Of a DNA stretch of 64,000 nt, positions 20,643 to 32,930 are shown in pieces. A program made the position numbers and the translations under genes. Positions within the stretch are counted from its first letter, which is position 1. Each line of letters opens with the position of its first letter. The DNA lies in contig JAKSXM010000272.1 of assembly GCA_022575985.1 (NCBI GenBank), positions 806,001-870,000 of the forward strand. The letters are read 5' to 3'. The notes below the pieces were generated by a model that saw nothing but the letters and a program-made list of their open reading frames with translations, did not search any database and was not told where the DNA came from. The DNA comes from Anagrus nilaparvatae (taxonomy: Eukaryota; Arthropoda; Insecta; Hymenoptera; Mymaridae).

Positions 20643-21699
20643 CTTTATAACAGTAAGAGAGTTGCTCATGATATTTTCGGTTTACGAACTTGAAATGTAA
20701 AACTTACAAATGTGCCATATTAGGGAGGGGGGGGGGGGTTAAATGAACTTAAAATAATTTCGATTTAGGGAGTTAGAATAACTTCGGTAAAGGGTTCTAG
20801 AATAGTAAAGATTTTAGGAGCTTAAATTTATATGAATGCCAATCATTATCCTAGAATATTATTTATTTAATGGTTACAAAATATTAGGGTTGATCAATAC
20901 ATTGAAAAAACATTTTTAATGTTTATTGTTTCTGAGTTCACAAAACGGTTGTAAGTTTTTTTTGCTTTATTTCGGAATGCCTAATTGATTATGCTTTTTT
21001 TGAATAAATAGTTAGAAAATATTGCTATTCAATCATTACAATCCGTAATTAAGCTATAATACTAATTATAGGAGGTAAAACCTCTAAATAAAAAAAACCT
21101 CGCGACACCACGGAAAATCGGAAAGTGCTCGCTTATTTTTCAACAAAAATTGAATTTTTTTTTATAAGATTAATTTTTTACTGGTTATCCAAATATTAAA
21201 AATAAATTATTTTTTTACCCGAGCTTTTTTTTCCAATTGAAATAGCCAAAATTATTTTTACAAAAAAAGGAGCTCAAAATGCAAATACTAAAATTTTTTG
21301 ATAGGTCAAGCGAAAAGATATTTTTTGAAGATACTTCAGTTCTAGTTAGAACGCGGGAAATATTGCGGAAGGAACTTTTTTTAAATGTTTTTTTTTTCAT
21401 TGGTTTTTCCGATTTGCTAGGGTTTCTCGGGGTTTTTCTGGATAACTAACGCAGGAATGGCTTTAGCGAAAGGAACTTTAGTGAAAAAATATTTTGCAAA
21501 TGCAAGTGTTGAGCACAAAATAGAAAAATCTGAATTTTAATAAATATGGGCAGCAAACCCAAATAAAGTACCCAAGGGGTTTAGGTAATATTCGGAAAGG
21601 TATTATTCATTAAAAATATGATTTACCGAAAAAAGGGTATTTATTCTCTAAAATCCTATAAATGAATTTCCTTCCTAAGAATTGGGTTTTCAGGCACGA
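20643..21699. other. AT-rich interval with a G-homopolymer
   Basis: A run of about 12 G interrupts at 20726-20741. Otherwise it is degenerate, with no supported gene. Confidence 0.45.
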
Positions 21700-22165
21700 G
21701 GAAAGCGAATTTCAAATGCAAAATTTATATAGACCTAACCCAAATTTCGGTTTTTCAAAATAGTGGACCCGAAAACTCTAAAAACACCCGGAAGCCCATT
21801 TCCTGGAAATTTTTTGGGTTTGCAGGCTCAACAAAAATGAATTTGAGATGCGAATTTTTATACTTTAACTTTCAAGTATTTTTTAGTTTCCTAATATAGC
21901 GGACTCGAAAATCCCAAAAACAACCAAAAATTAATTTTTTGTATTAGATTTGGGTTTTTTTGCTTAATAAAAACGAATTTGAGATGCGATTTTTCAGAAT
22001 TTGATTTTACATATTTTTCGGATTTTGATTATCGCGGATCCAAGAATCCCCCCAAAATTAATTTTCTGCATTAGATGCTTAATAAAAACAAATTTGAGAT
22101 AATATTTTTCATAATTTGATGTTATAAATTTTTCGGTTTCCCAATATGGTGGGCCCGAAAACACA
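21700..22165. repeat. About 150-bp satellite, array 1
   Basis: Three or so units each contain AACGAATTTGAGATGCGA-like, TTTCGGTTT-like and GGACCCGAAAA-like blocks. An inverted array of the same family is at 28130-28610. Confidence 0.6.
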
Positions 22166-22736
22166 CGATGTAATGCAAGTTTAATCTTTCATTATTAAAT
22201 ATTTCAAATTACCGCGGCCCAAAACAAAAGATAAATATCGATAAAAGAAACGCGATGGCCGAACCAACAGGCGGAATGGCTGGACCGCAGAAACAAATAA
22301 AAAGACGCCAAAAATTGTCATTCTCGCACCAGGCCTTAGCGAGTACAGATAGAAGAAAAAATAAATGTCAAAAGTCTTGACAAATAATTAAATATTAATC
22401 AATTAACCAATTAAGTTCAGTTTAATTAAAGGCCAAAGTTTAGTAGTTTATTAGTTTATTATTATTTTATTAATTTTCACATTATTATTTCTGTTCGATC
22501 GCACGTACATATTTTTATAATTAATAATTAAATTCATTTTATCATTTTGTAAATTTAAAGATTGTAGTTTCACCGCCAAAGTATAAAACACGTGACTTCC
22601 AAAACCTAGTACATTTTATATATTTTTTATATTTTTCCGGCATAGCGTCTAAAAAAGGCCACATGTTCGGCCTGTTCATCTTCCGCTTTTAAGCAGTAAA
22701 GACGTATCACTTTAAAGTCTATAACATATATATATA
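22166..22736. other. Interval upstream of the non-coding LTR element
   Basis: Holds a short less AT-biased piece (22240-22340) without an open frame, then AT-rich sequence ending in (TA)n, which was probably the insertion target of the LTR element that starts at 22737. Confidence 0.4.
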
Positions 22737-22978
22737 TGTAACGAGCCTACCTGTAATAGCCTCTTTAATTATTAGTGTGACCTTCAGTTTAAGATAGCTA
22801 AATAAAATTAGACGCGTATTGTAAAGATAAAGTAATGTAATGTATAGTTTCTTAGAGATAAGTCTTTGGTAGTAATTTCAACATGTAGAGAAACAGACCT
22901 AATTGTCGTTTCTCTCTTTAGAGCAACAAAATGGTCGTTATTGTTAAAATACACTACTCAAAATATAGACACATTATA
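22737..22978 (+). repeat. 5' LTR of the non-coding element
   Basis: 242-bp direct repeat, about 98% identical to the copy at 26880-27121. It is preceded by (TA)n, so a target duplication cannot be told apart from the background. Confidence 0.8.
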
Positions 22979-23270
22979 AAACGACAGTTTTGTCAGCAAA
23001 AAAAAAAAGAAAGATGGAAGACCATACAAATGCTTATCTGAAAATAAAGAAGAAATTAAAACAATCATTAGTCCTTTCGCAGCTTCAGCGAAATTCAAAG
23101 ATATTATGAAACTCCAATTTTTATTTGGTAAATACAGAATAGAAAAAAAAATAATATATTAAAAAATTAAAAATAGAGTTAATAAAGTAAAATTTTGACA
23201 GGGCTAAAAATGCTTAAACAAATTCACAATAAAACTAAGATAAATTTGATTAACAAAAAAAAAAAAAAAT

Positions 23271-24520
23271 ATATGGGGCGTTCTTTGTCAACGCAGCCAC
23301 CCCCCCTGTACAGTAAAATATTAAAGATAAAAAGATAAGAGTGGGCTTAAAATTTTCGTTGAAGATTCTAGTTTTTAATGCCGTGTTTTTCAAAATTTAT
23401 CCCTTGCGGGTGTTTTAGTCAGCGTTTTGGCCAGTGTCCAAAAAAAAAACAAGAATCTTCAATAAAATGTTTGGGTTTAATTTTTTTTTTAATTTTAGGA
23501 TGGTATCTGGTTAATTGGCCAATAATAAAGATTTTTTTTGTCTTGTAAAAATTTCTAAAAACTTAACCCTGTTCAGCAAAAATGGGTCTAATTATTTGTA
23601 AATATTGGAACTTCAATAATTTTTTAAAGACAAAAAGAGCATGCTAAGAAATATATTTATGGGACAAAAAATAGTTGGAATTACCTGAATAATACGTAAA
23701 AATTTTTTCAAAAAATTTTTGGACATTTTCGGATTTTTGGATTTTCCCATTTTTGGCCAAAATTCGAAAATTTTCAAAAAGTTTTGAAAACATATATCCA
23801 TATTATTTGGCTAATTCTAAGCACTTTTTGTTCTGTAATATATTTGTCTAAAATTAACTCTTTTCGAGTAATGAGTAATTAGCGAATCTTTTGATGAAAT
23901 TTTATGCTGTTATTACTTGAAAAGGGTTAATTTTAGACAAATATATTACAGAACAAAAAGTGCTTAGAATTAGCCAAATAATATGGATATATGTTTTCAA
24001 AACTTTTTGAAAATTTTCGAATTTTGGCCAAAAATGGGAAAATCCAAAAATCCGAAAATGTCCAAAAATTTTTTGAAAAAATTTTTACGTATTATTCAGT
24101 TAATTCCAACTATTTTTTGTCCCATAAATATATTTCTTAGTATGCTCTTTGTCTTTAAAAAATTATTGAAGTTCCAATATTTACAAATAATTAGACCCAT
24201 TTTTGCTAAACAGGGTTAAGTTTTTAGAAATTTTTACAAGAGAAAAACAATCTTTATTATTGGCCAATTGACCAGATACCATCCTAAAATTAAAAAAAAA
24301 ATTAAACCTAAACATTTTATTAAAGATTCTTGTTTTTTTTTTTTGGACACTGGCCAAAACGCTGACTAAAACACCCGCAACGGATAAATTTTGAAAAAAA
24401 CACCACACGGCATTAAAAACTAGAATCATCAACGAAAATTTTAAGCCCACTCTTATCTTTTTATCTTTAATATGTTACTGTACAGGGGGGTGGCTGATTT
24501 GACAAAGAACGCCCCATATA
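23271..24520. mobile_element. Large palindrome C nested in the LTR element
   Basis: Arms of about 0.6 kb (23271-23880 and 23915-24520) surround a loop of about 35 bp. Outer ends are TGGGGCGTTCTTTGTC and its complement, each bordered by TA. Because of the symmetry, the same 55-residue open frame appears once on each strand. It is symmetry-driven and not a gene. It sits inside the non-coding LTR element and is therefore younger than that insertion, or was carried by it. Confidence 0.85.
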
Positions 24521-25964
24521 AAAAATTGAAAATACAAATAAAAATATGATAGATTCAAAAGTACATATAAAAATGAATTAAAATAATAGAAATTTGATGA
24601 ATTCCAAAATATTTGAAATTAGAAATAGAAAAATACATATATAAAATTAAAATGTAATACAAATATAAATACTTCAAGGTTAATAACAAAAATTAAAAAA
24701 ATAGAAAAAATGCAAATTTTGTATAGTATAGATGACGTTATAGTCTTTATTTGAGATAATACAGATAAGAAATTCAGTCATTAACTTCAAAAATTGAAAT
24801 ATTAAAAATTTCATAAAATGAATATATACCATTTTTTATAAGACAGATAAGATATACAGTTATAAATTTCAAAAAAAAAAAAAAAAAAAATTATTAAAAA
24901 ACGAGAAAGAAAATTTTATAATAGAATTAATGGAACTTTGATAAATTTAAAAATGTTTAACATTAATCAGAATAGAATAAATAGAACTTAGTTAATTAAA
25001 AAGATAAAAAGAATGTAAATTTTGAGTGAAAAAAATTAAATCTAGAAACAATAAAAATTTGATAAATAAAAAAAAAAATTAGATGTCCAAAACAGAAATA
25101 ATATACATATTTGGTAAAGAGAATGTTATCATTTTTAAGACAAGCTAGATAAAGATGTACATTAAATATAAACATAAAAAAAAATAGAAACAATAAAAGT
25201 TTTATAGAATCAAAAACAATAAAAAAAAAAATTAAATAAATAAATAATAAATAGATTAAAAGAAATTTGAAACAATCAATATCTTGAAATAAGTTCAGAA
25301 TAGATTAATATAGATTTACGTGATTGAAAAAACAAATAATCATAAGAATTGAAGATAGAATTAATAAAAATTTTATAACAGATTAAATAAAATTTAAAAA
25401 ATTAAAAATAGAATTAATAAAAATTTAATAGATTCAAATATGTTTAAAAAAAAAAAACATAGTAAATGAATAAAAATTTAAGCCATTATAAAATATATAA
25501 AAACTGAAAATTTAAATAAAAATTTGATATAGTTTCAAAAACATTACAAAAAATTTTTTTTCAAATAGAATTAATAAAAAAATATGATGAATTCAAAAAC
25601 ATATATACAATATAGAAATAATGGTATAATAATAGAAATTTGATAAAAAAAGAAGAAAAAAGTAGAAACTATAAAAATAGTATAAATTCAAAAATCTAAG
25701 AAAAATTAAATAATAAAAAAAAAGAAAAAAATAAATAATACAAATTTTGTGAAGAAAATGTTAAACGCTTTGATATAAATAAATAATTTGAAATAATTAG
25801 ATAAATAGAAAAATATTACAAATCTAATAAAATTAAAAAGAAAAGAAAAAATTAAGATAATAATATTAACAGAAATTTCATCACAAAAAAAAAAAATTTT
25901 TCAAAATTTTAAATAATTTTGAATAATATTAATTAAATAAATATGGTTTTTTTAAGAAATTAGA

Positions 25965-26275
25965 AAATTTTTATGGCCTCTGAACTAATTTCAGTTAAGC
26001 CTCATTGAAAATTGACCTCTGAACTCAGAACGAGTTAAGTCAAATAATTTTTATGGCCTCTGAACTAACTTTAGTTAAGCCTCATTGACCTCTGAACTCA
26101 GAACGAGTTAAGTCAAATAATTTTTATGGCCTCTGAACTAACTTTAGTTAAGCCTCATTGACCTCTGAACTCAAAACGAGTTAAGTCAAATAATTTTTAT
26201 GGCCTCTGAACTCATTGAGTTAAGCCTACTTTGGAAATAGACCGCTGAACTCAGAACGACTTAAGTCAAATATTT
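25965..26275. repeat. About 75-bp minisatellite, four copies
   Basis: Units contain TTTATGGCCTCTGAACTAA, AGTTAAGCCTCATTGACC and CTGAACTCAGAACGAGTTAA. The pieces GAACTAACTTTAGTTAAG and ACTCAGAACGAGTTAAG are themselves weak inverted repeats. Confidence 0.8.
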
Positions 26276-26280
26276 ACAAA

Positions 26281-26610
26281 ATTGTAGAAGATACGAGCTA
26301 CAAAAAAAAAATATAAATAAATTAAGATTGTAGAAGATTTGCTACATATAATATACAATTTCTTAAGGAATCAGAAATATTATAATTGTAGAAGATTTGT
26401 TACATATAATACGATTTCTTAAGGAATCAGAAAAATCAAAATGGTAGAAGATACGAGCTACAAAAAAAATATAAATAAATTAAGATTGTAGAAGATTTGC
26501 TACATATAATATACAATTTCTTAAGGAATCAGAAATATTATAATTGTAGAAGATTTGCTACATGTAATACGATTTCTTAAGGAATCAGAAAAATCAAAAT
26601 TGTAAAAGAT
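26281..26610. repeat. About 160-bp tandem repeat, two copies
   Basis: AGAAGATACGAGCTACAAAA and GTAGAAGATTTGCTACATAT followed by TTCTTAAGGAATCAGAAA repeat; each unit also contains two related halves. Confidence 0.75.
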
Positions 26611-26867
26611 AAGATTTAAAACATAGATAAAATTAGTTTACAGATTTCAATATAACATTTAAATAAACGTTAAATTTATTAAAAGAAAGAAAATAAATAA
26701 AATTATAATAATAAAATCAAAGTAATTAAAATGAAGAAAGTTGTTACTATGTATAAATCAATTTTTGAAAATACAAATATGATATAAACACAGTAATAAA
26801 ATATTATGAAAATGGGATTGAGGTCGGTCTGTATAATATCATAGAAATTGTGACCAATTTCTTGACC

Positions 26868-26879
26868 GAGGAGGGGAGA
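26868..26879 (+). other. Polypurine tract
   Basis: GAGGAGGGGAGA abuts the 3' LTR of the non-coding element and stands out as G-rich in A/T-rich DNA. In LTR retrotransposons such a tract primes plus-strand synthesis. Confidence 0.75.
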
Positions 26880-27121
26880 TGTAACGAGCCTACCTGTAAT
26901 AGCCTCTTTAATTATTAGTGTGACCTTCAGTTTAAGATAGCTAAATAAAATTAGACACGTATTGTAAAGATAAAGTAATGTAATATATAGTTTCTTAGAG
27001 ATAAGTCTTTAGTAGTAATTTCAACATGTAGAGAAACAGACCTAATTGTCGTTTCTCTCTTTAGAGCAACACAATGGTCGTTATTGTTAAAATACACTAC
27101 TCAAAATATAGACACATTATA
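26880..27121 (+). repeat. 3' LTR of the non-coding element
   Basis: 242-bp direct repeat paired with 22737-22978; preceded by the polypurine tract and followed by (TA)n-like DNA. Confidence 0.8.
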
Positions 27122-28129
27122 TATACATAAAAATAACTTTGATTTATAAAATAATAGTAAAATTTCCTAGTTATTTATACGCGATTCATCTTAATGTTAA
27201 ACAGAAAATTGTTAATAAACTAACAAGTTCTATAACGCAAAAAGTGTCTAATTTATTCAAAAAACAATAACAACAGAATTTGCGAAATATTGTCTTGGAA
27301 TATTAATTTAGTCCAAGACGCATCATCTCAATATTTAATAATAAAAATTATTAATAAAAAATATGGTTGACGCCTGAACAATTTCATTTAATTTACACAC
27401 CGAAGTTAAAAGTTACAAGAGTGAACACGTGTGTTTAAAGTTATAGAAAATTCATTAAGTGACCGGTAGAAAAAAAAAGTAAAAGACAAGCAGAATAAGG
27501 TTAAGTTAAAAATCAAGAATAGTAAAAGAAAAAGAGGTACATCATTACGTAAAATAATTATAATTATTAAAACTTGTAAATATTAGTTATTAAATCATAT
27601 TAAAAGATTAGAGTTTAGTGTTTTCAATTTATATGTGTATGAGTGAGAGAGCGCATATATTATATATAGATCTATATGTGTGTATTTGCCGGCCTCATCC
27701 TCGTGGTAAGTTCTTTATTTTCTATGCTAATTCCGATTATATAATAATACACGAGTATGTTGCCGGGACATACACACATATAAATTGCAAGTGATCACAA
27801 GATGGCCGTATCCATCCTTGGAATAAAAAGTAATATTCCATAAAACTTATTATTTTCTTTAATTCCTATAAATTTTTATATATCATTATAACCTTAATTT
27901 TCATTATCTTTCTTTATTAATATTAAATATTTGCTAATCAAAATCAGATTTTTTTATTGACTTAGCTACCTCTCCTTTATCCTACAACATTATTAAAATT
28001 TTATTTCAGCAACATCAAAATAGACAGGTAAGGGGCCAGATTGTTATCGTTCATTTAATAATCATTTAATAAATCAGTAAATTATATATTCGATCGCGCA
28101 TTATATCGAAAATTTATTTCCTGCAAAAG
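27122..28129. other. AT-rich interval without recognised gene
   Basis: Has short TA and GAGA runs near 27640-27690. No supported gene or repeat family. Confidence 0.45.
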
Positions 28130-28610
28130 ATGTAGGTTTTCAGGTTGGATAAAATATATTTCAGATGTAAATTTTCACAATTTGACATTACAAACAATTT
28201 TTGGTTTTCCAAAATGGCGGACCCACAAATCTATTTTTAGCATAAAATTCAGAAATAGACTAGGCATCAGAAATAGACTTTCGGGAATTTTCAGAGTTTT
28301 GGTGTCCGCCGTATTGGAAAACCGAAAAATCTGTAAGATCAGAAATAAGATGAAGTATAGCATCTCAAATTCGTTTTTATTAAGCAAAAAAAATCCAAAT
28401 CTAGTGCAAAAAATGATTTTTGGGTGTTTTTCAAGTTTTGGGTCTGCCATATTTGAAAACCGATAATCTCAAGTTCATTTTTGTTGAGCCCGAAAACCCA
28501 AAAAATCTGCAGAAAATGGGCTATCGAGTGTTTTCAGAATTTTCGAGTTAGCTATATTGAAAAACCGAAAACTTAGGTAAGGTATGGAAATATGAAAATT
28601 AGCATCTAAA
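28130..28610. repeat. About 150-bp satellite, array 2 (inverted to array 1)
   Basis: Blocks such as TCTCAAATTCGTTTTTATTA, AAAACCGAAAA and TTTTGGGTCTGCCATATT are reverse complements of the 21700-22165 units. Open frames on both strands here (near 28175-28466) arise from the repeat and are not genes. Confidence 0.6.
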
Positions 28611-28723
28611 ATTCGCTTTAATTAAATTATTATTAATTAAATTAAATACAATTAAATTAAATTTTTTTATAAAACTGGCAAAATAAATAATTTTATTAAA
28701 AAGAAAAATATGATTATATAGTT

Positions 28724-30008
28724 TTGAATTGCTCAACTTGTTCATTGGCCTATCATACCGCTTACGACATGTCTCTTTTGAAATCTAATGAACAAGATAC
28801 ATTTATCTGTTCTGCCTGTATCTTAATTTCTGAAGTGAGAAATAAATTTTCCTTACCCCCCACTTTTAGATCCCGCTCTAATTCAAACTCTAGCTCAGGC
28901 TCCACTAAAAGGATAAAGAATGACCTGGAATTTCTACGTCAGCAATCACTTATAGATTCACAAACTTTTAGTGATGTTGACAACAACAATACCAACAATA
29001 GTTCACAAACTCAAGTGCCTTTCTCGCAAGTTTCTTCACCCCAATCACAAAATGAATACTCTTCATCTCAAGAACTACTTTTAGCTCTTTCCTCCCCAAT
29101 GCCAGTCCAACCTGTTACTGAGTAAAATGCTAACTAATAACAATTGTCTTTAAAAACTCAGCACGCTCCCAAACCCCTGTTGTCAGTTAAAGACCCTAAC
29201 AATGCTTCAATTTTTGAACTTCATGAAGTTTTCACAGCAAATTTCTCTGCCATGCGTGAAGATTACTGTCGCTTCAACAACATTCAGTTAATTCAACAAC
29301 AGGACTCTGTTAACTTTTATAACGTCATCAAAGGACAAGGAGCCTAATACAATATAATATAATACAAGCCTAAGAAGCGAAAATTGAAGATCTCTCCAGA
29401 AAATTACAATCTCTCAAGACTGAACTCTCTTCAGACCTCATGATCTCTGGTCTTGAAACTTCTGGCAACCCTGACCTAAAACGCATGGTAGTTACTTTAG
29501 CCAACTTCCTCAAAGTAAATATTAAACCACAAGACATAAGAAAAGCCAGACTGGTCAATAATTAAAATTTATCTCTCATCCAAGTGTCCTTCTACTCCTC
29601 GGCACATAGTCTTCAGTTATTGGACAATAAAAGAGCTTTTGGAAGAATAACTAACTCCAATGTATTCAACTTCTCACTATCCAACATCCAAATCTTTATA
29701 AATGAGTGCTTGCCACAAGACACTCACAAACTACTAATGTCTGCTAGACAAGCTCGCGCTACTCTTGTTTTTTTAAGGTCTGGTACAAAAATGGCCAGAT
29801 ATTCATTCAAGCTAATCCTCAAGAGAGGGCCCTAGTTATAAATAATCCAAAAGAGCTTCAGGATTTACTCAACTCTTTCACACCTAGTCAAACTCAACTG
29901 GGCTCTCTTCTTTATCAGCAACATCAAATATCAACAGCCCAGCAAGCACAATATCAAACTAACCAAATTCAAACACAACAACAGCAACAACAGCAACAAC
30001 ACAGGTGA
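28724..30008 (+). pseudogene. LINE ORF1-like protein, broken
   Basis: Read through three frames this gives: a PHD-like zinc finger remnant (CSTCSLAYH ... FICSAC, with one expected Cys replaced by Tyr); a Ser/Asn/Gln-rich linker; a charged helical part with LSRKLQSLKTELSSDLMISG; the segment FINECLPQDTHKLL; and a C-terminal part with WYKNGQIFIQANPQERALV followed by a Gln-rich tail from CAA/CAG repeats. This is the order of ORF1 proteins in CR1/L2/Jockey-type LINEs. At least three frame changes and two stops are present, and the 5' end is missing. No endonuclease or reverse transcriptase follows, so it is an ORF1-only remnant. Confidence 0.7.
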
Positions 30009-30014
30009 AATTTT

Positions 30015-30092
30015 TAACTCAGTTTTCTAAGTAGTTTTCTACGTAGTTTTCTACACAGTTTTCTACGTAGTTTTCAACGTAGTTTTCAACGT
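30015..30092. repeat. 12-bp minisatellite, six copies
   Basis: TAGTTTTC(T/A)ACG repeats head to tail directly after the ORF1 stop codon, with small variations (AAGT, ACAC). Confidence 0.8.
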
Positions 30093-31195
30093 ATGCAATT
30101 CGTTTTAGGGTGATTTTTTAAAAAAATTTTAAGTTTTGTTCATGAAAAATATTATTGGGCATGAAACTGAGTAATTATCGCATAAACTTTGCTCTAAATA
30201 TAAAATTACCTTTTTCAATAGACTTTAAAATTTTTCGGGACTTGTAATTTTTTTTCCCTTTTATTATTTTTTTCTTTTTTTTTTTAAAAGTTGTAAAAGA
30301 TTTTTTTATTAATTTTTGTATAATTTAAAATTTTATTATTAATTTCAAAGTTTTTTAAAAATATTGGAAAATAATTATTTTGATGATTATAAAAGATTTT
30401 GGATATCAAGGAATCGGGTCAAATAAGGTGCACAATTAAATTAATGAAATAACAACCATTTTTTATTTAAAAAAAAAATATTAATACAATTTTATGTCTT
30501 GATGCAATTCTACATAAATTTCTTAATTTTTGCTGGAAGAAATAATATACACTTGTACTAATAAATCGAGTGGCCTTGAAGAAAGTACATTTATGTGACA
30601 ACTCAGCTTCGAACAAATAGGTGATGGGTTGAGTTTTGTCCAAATTCCTTCAAACAGAAAATATTTATTCAAGGTTCTACACTGAAAAAAATTCCGCTTC
30701 CGGCATACACAAAAACCGTTCAAGACAAACGTAATTCGCTGGTGGCAAGCGGAATTTTTTTTCTTCTCAAACGATTGCAAATGACTTTTTGTAAAATTAA
30801 TGAAACCATTTTTTTCTATTCTTTTTTAAAAAAATTTTCTCATGTCTCATTATACCGATACAAACATATCCCAAAATGTTGAAAAACATTTTACTTTTAG
30901 TTTTTTTTGCGTTTTAAGTAATTAACAATCGTTTTACGAGATAAAAAAAATCCACTAGCTACAAGCGGAATTTCGCTTGCGGCAAACGGAAATCCGATTT
31001 TTTTAAATTTAGTTTTACTTAAATTTCTAGTATTACTCTATATGAAAAAATCTTTTTATTATTTTTCTTGCCGATTCAAAAATAAGTGTTTTATTTGTCA
31101 CTGACAAAGATAATTTATGTGCAGCATTTGGCCGTAAAATTTAAGAATTTACGCGCTATATCGGGCATTTTTTAATTTAACAGCCTAAGATTTAT
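30093..31195. other. AT-rich interval with CAAGCGGAAT-type words
   Basis: The words (C/A)AAGCGGAATTT and CGGAAATCCG recur near 30690, 30748, 30962 and 30985, suggesting an old repeat. No gene supported. Confidence 0.4.
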
Positions 31196-31600
31196 GGAAT
31201 GCTGAATATACGAATACGAAATCCATTTGCGCCGAAAATGGACCAGTTGCCCACAATAGGAATTTCTAGCTTACCTTTATGGTTTTTAAAACTTTTTTTA
31301 TCTGTTACTTTCGTTTTTTGTGTTCCTAAACTTTATTATGGTTTCTGTTATTAAAATTCTCTGCTTGTACAACCAAAAAAAGGATTAAGATACCAAAATA
31401 AATAACCTGCAGTTTTTTTTTTGTGACTGAGTCGTTTTGGGAAAAATAGATACTGTATTAGAATTTAGAGAATCAAAATGCATAAAGAACGTAACAGATA
31501 ATTAAACACCAGTAAGGAATTACCTCGAAATTCCTATTGCGGGCAACGAGACCGTTTAGGGTAAAAAAGGATTTAATATTCGTATTATTAAGCCACCCAG
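31196..31600. repeat. Imperfect foldback carrying the satellite core
   Basis: Inverted pairs: GTTGCCCACAATAGGAATTT (31244) with AAATTCCTATTGCGGGCAAC (31528); TATCTGTTAC (31299) with GTAACAGATAA (31490). The outer segments match the 122-bp satellite unit of 6370-6830 (CCTATTGTGGGCAAC, CGTATTCG). It looks like a degenerate MITE of which the satellite is an expanded arm. Confidence 0.6.
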
Positions 31601-32880
31601 CCTATAAACACGTTTCATATTTAAAAGCATCCGTTTGCAAAAACCGGAATTTTTCCGTTTGTGGAAACTAGATTCTTATTTGCTAAAACTGCATTTTTTT
31701 TTCGGCATTCTAAAGAATATTTCAAGTCCAATAGCAGCATCAGAATTTTTTTTCAACCGAAGGCTACATCGAACTCTACTTCGGAAAGAACTTATACTGT
31801 TCATAAAAATTTTACAAATAAAAAGAGGGCATTAAAACTTTGCAAGTAGCTTATATTTACTATTGTCAGCAAGATTCAACAATGATATAGCATATTTATA
31901 CAGCGAGTATATATTTCTAACAGGTTGGGTTAAGAGTTTTCAAAGCGCTTAAGTTTTTAAATCCAACCTAAGATATAGAAAAGTATCTTTTCTTTTCCTA
32001 ACTTGCTGTATTATTGTTGCATCTTATTCACAATAGTTAATATAAGCTTCCTGAACATTTTAAAGCCTGCTTACTATTTGTAAGTTTTTATACCAATATT
32101 GGATGCAGAATTTGCACATAAAAAAAGCTAGGGGCTGCCATCGGGATAATTGATATCGATATCAATTATCTTACTAAATTGATTTTTAATCATTACATTT
32201 TTTGTACTTGCCTTTGTCACTTCCTAATATAAAATAGGTCTTCAGAATGAAGAAATAAACATTAGACATCCTTGGAATCTTGATACCAATGACTCGAACA
32301 CGAATGGGTCTCTTGGGATGCTAAAGTACCTAAAAAAATATTCAAATATTTTCACAGCAAAGTGCATAACATTATATTTATAAAAATTAAATTATTGCAT
32401 TACCTATTATACTTTTTTTGGAGAATATGAGCTGCTGTATATTGCAAATTGCTGCTACACTAAATCCATATAACCTGTAAAAAAAAATAACCATTTCAAA
32501 AAGAATCAAGTTCTTGTATCAAACTAAATATTAATAATATTTAACTTTTTTAAAGTTAATGTATAATTTATAATGTTTTTTATTCAGGGTAAAATTGTAT
32601 TTTGGGTTTCAACCGCAGAAAGTATAAAAATAGAAACTGAAAATCAAATATTAATAAAACAAGGTGTAATTAAAAATTACAATGGTGATCAATATTATAA
32701 ATTATAAAAATTTATTCAAAATTTGAAGTAAAAAACAATAAAATTAAAAATTTTTTTAATTAAAAGAATATAAATAATTTTTTTTATTTTACAATTTAAT
32801 TTTTAATGCGTTGCGCGACCCATAAATGCCTACTCCTCACGCGCGAAGCGCGTGAGGATAGTCCTAGTAGTAATATATAT

Positions 32881-32917
<37 letters not shown>

Positions 32918-32930
32918 TATGTTGAACTGA
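31601..32930. other. AT-rich interval with two short perfect palindromes
   Basis: 32145-32170 is a 26-bp perfect palindrome centred on ATATCGATAT. 32835-32857 is a 10-bp GC-rich stem CCTCACGCGC / GCGCGTGAGG with a GAA loop, which stands out from the AT background. A run of about 29 A (32884-32912) follows and marks the edge of the truncated BEL/Pao copy. No gene supported. Confidence 0.5.

Larger units (their letters stand above)
22737..27121 (+). mobile_element. Non-coding LTR retrotransposon derivative (LARD-like)
   Basis: Two direct repeats of 242 bp (22737-22978 and 26880-27121) differ at about four positions and start TGTAACGAGCC. Immediately before the second lies GAGGAGGGGAGA, a polypurine tract, as expected at a 3' LTR in plus orientation. 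The 3.9-kb interior is A-rich, has no protein domain on either strand and contains minisatellites plus a nested palindrome (23271-24520). This is the layout of a large retrotransposon derivative mobilised in trans. A primer-binding site is not evident. Confidence 0.8.

Noticed and set aside
23613..24219. Two nearly identical small proteins on opposite strands
   Set aside because: They are the same sequence in the two arms of palindrome C; symmetry produces both frames and no domain is recognisable.
28175..28466. Overlapping open frames of about 90 codons on both strands
   Set aside because: They lie in a satellite-like repeat, are open in both directions and have no recognisable domain.
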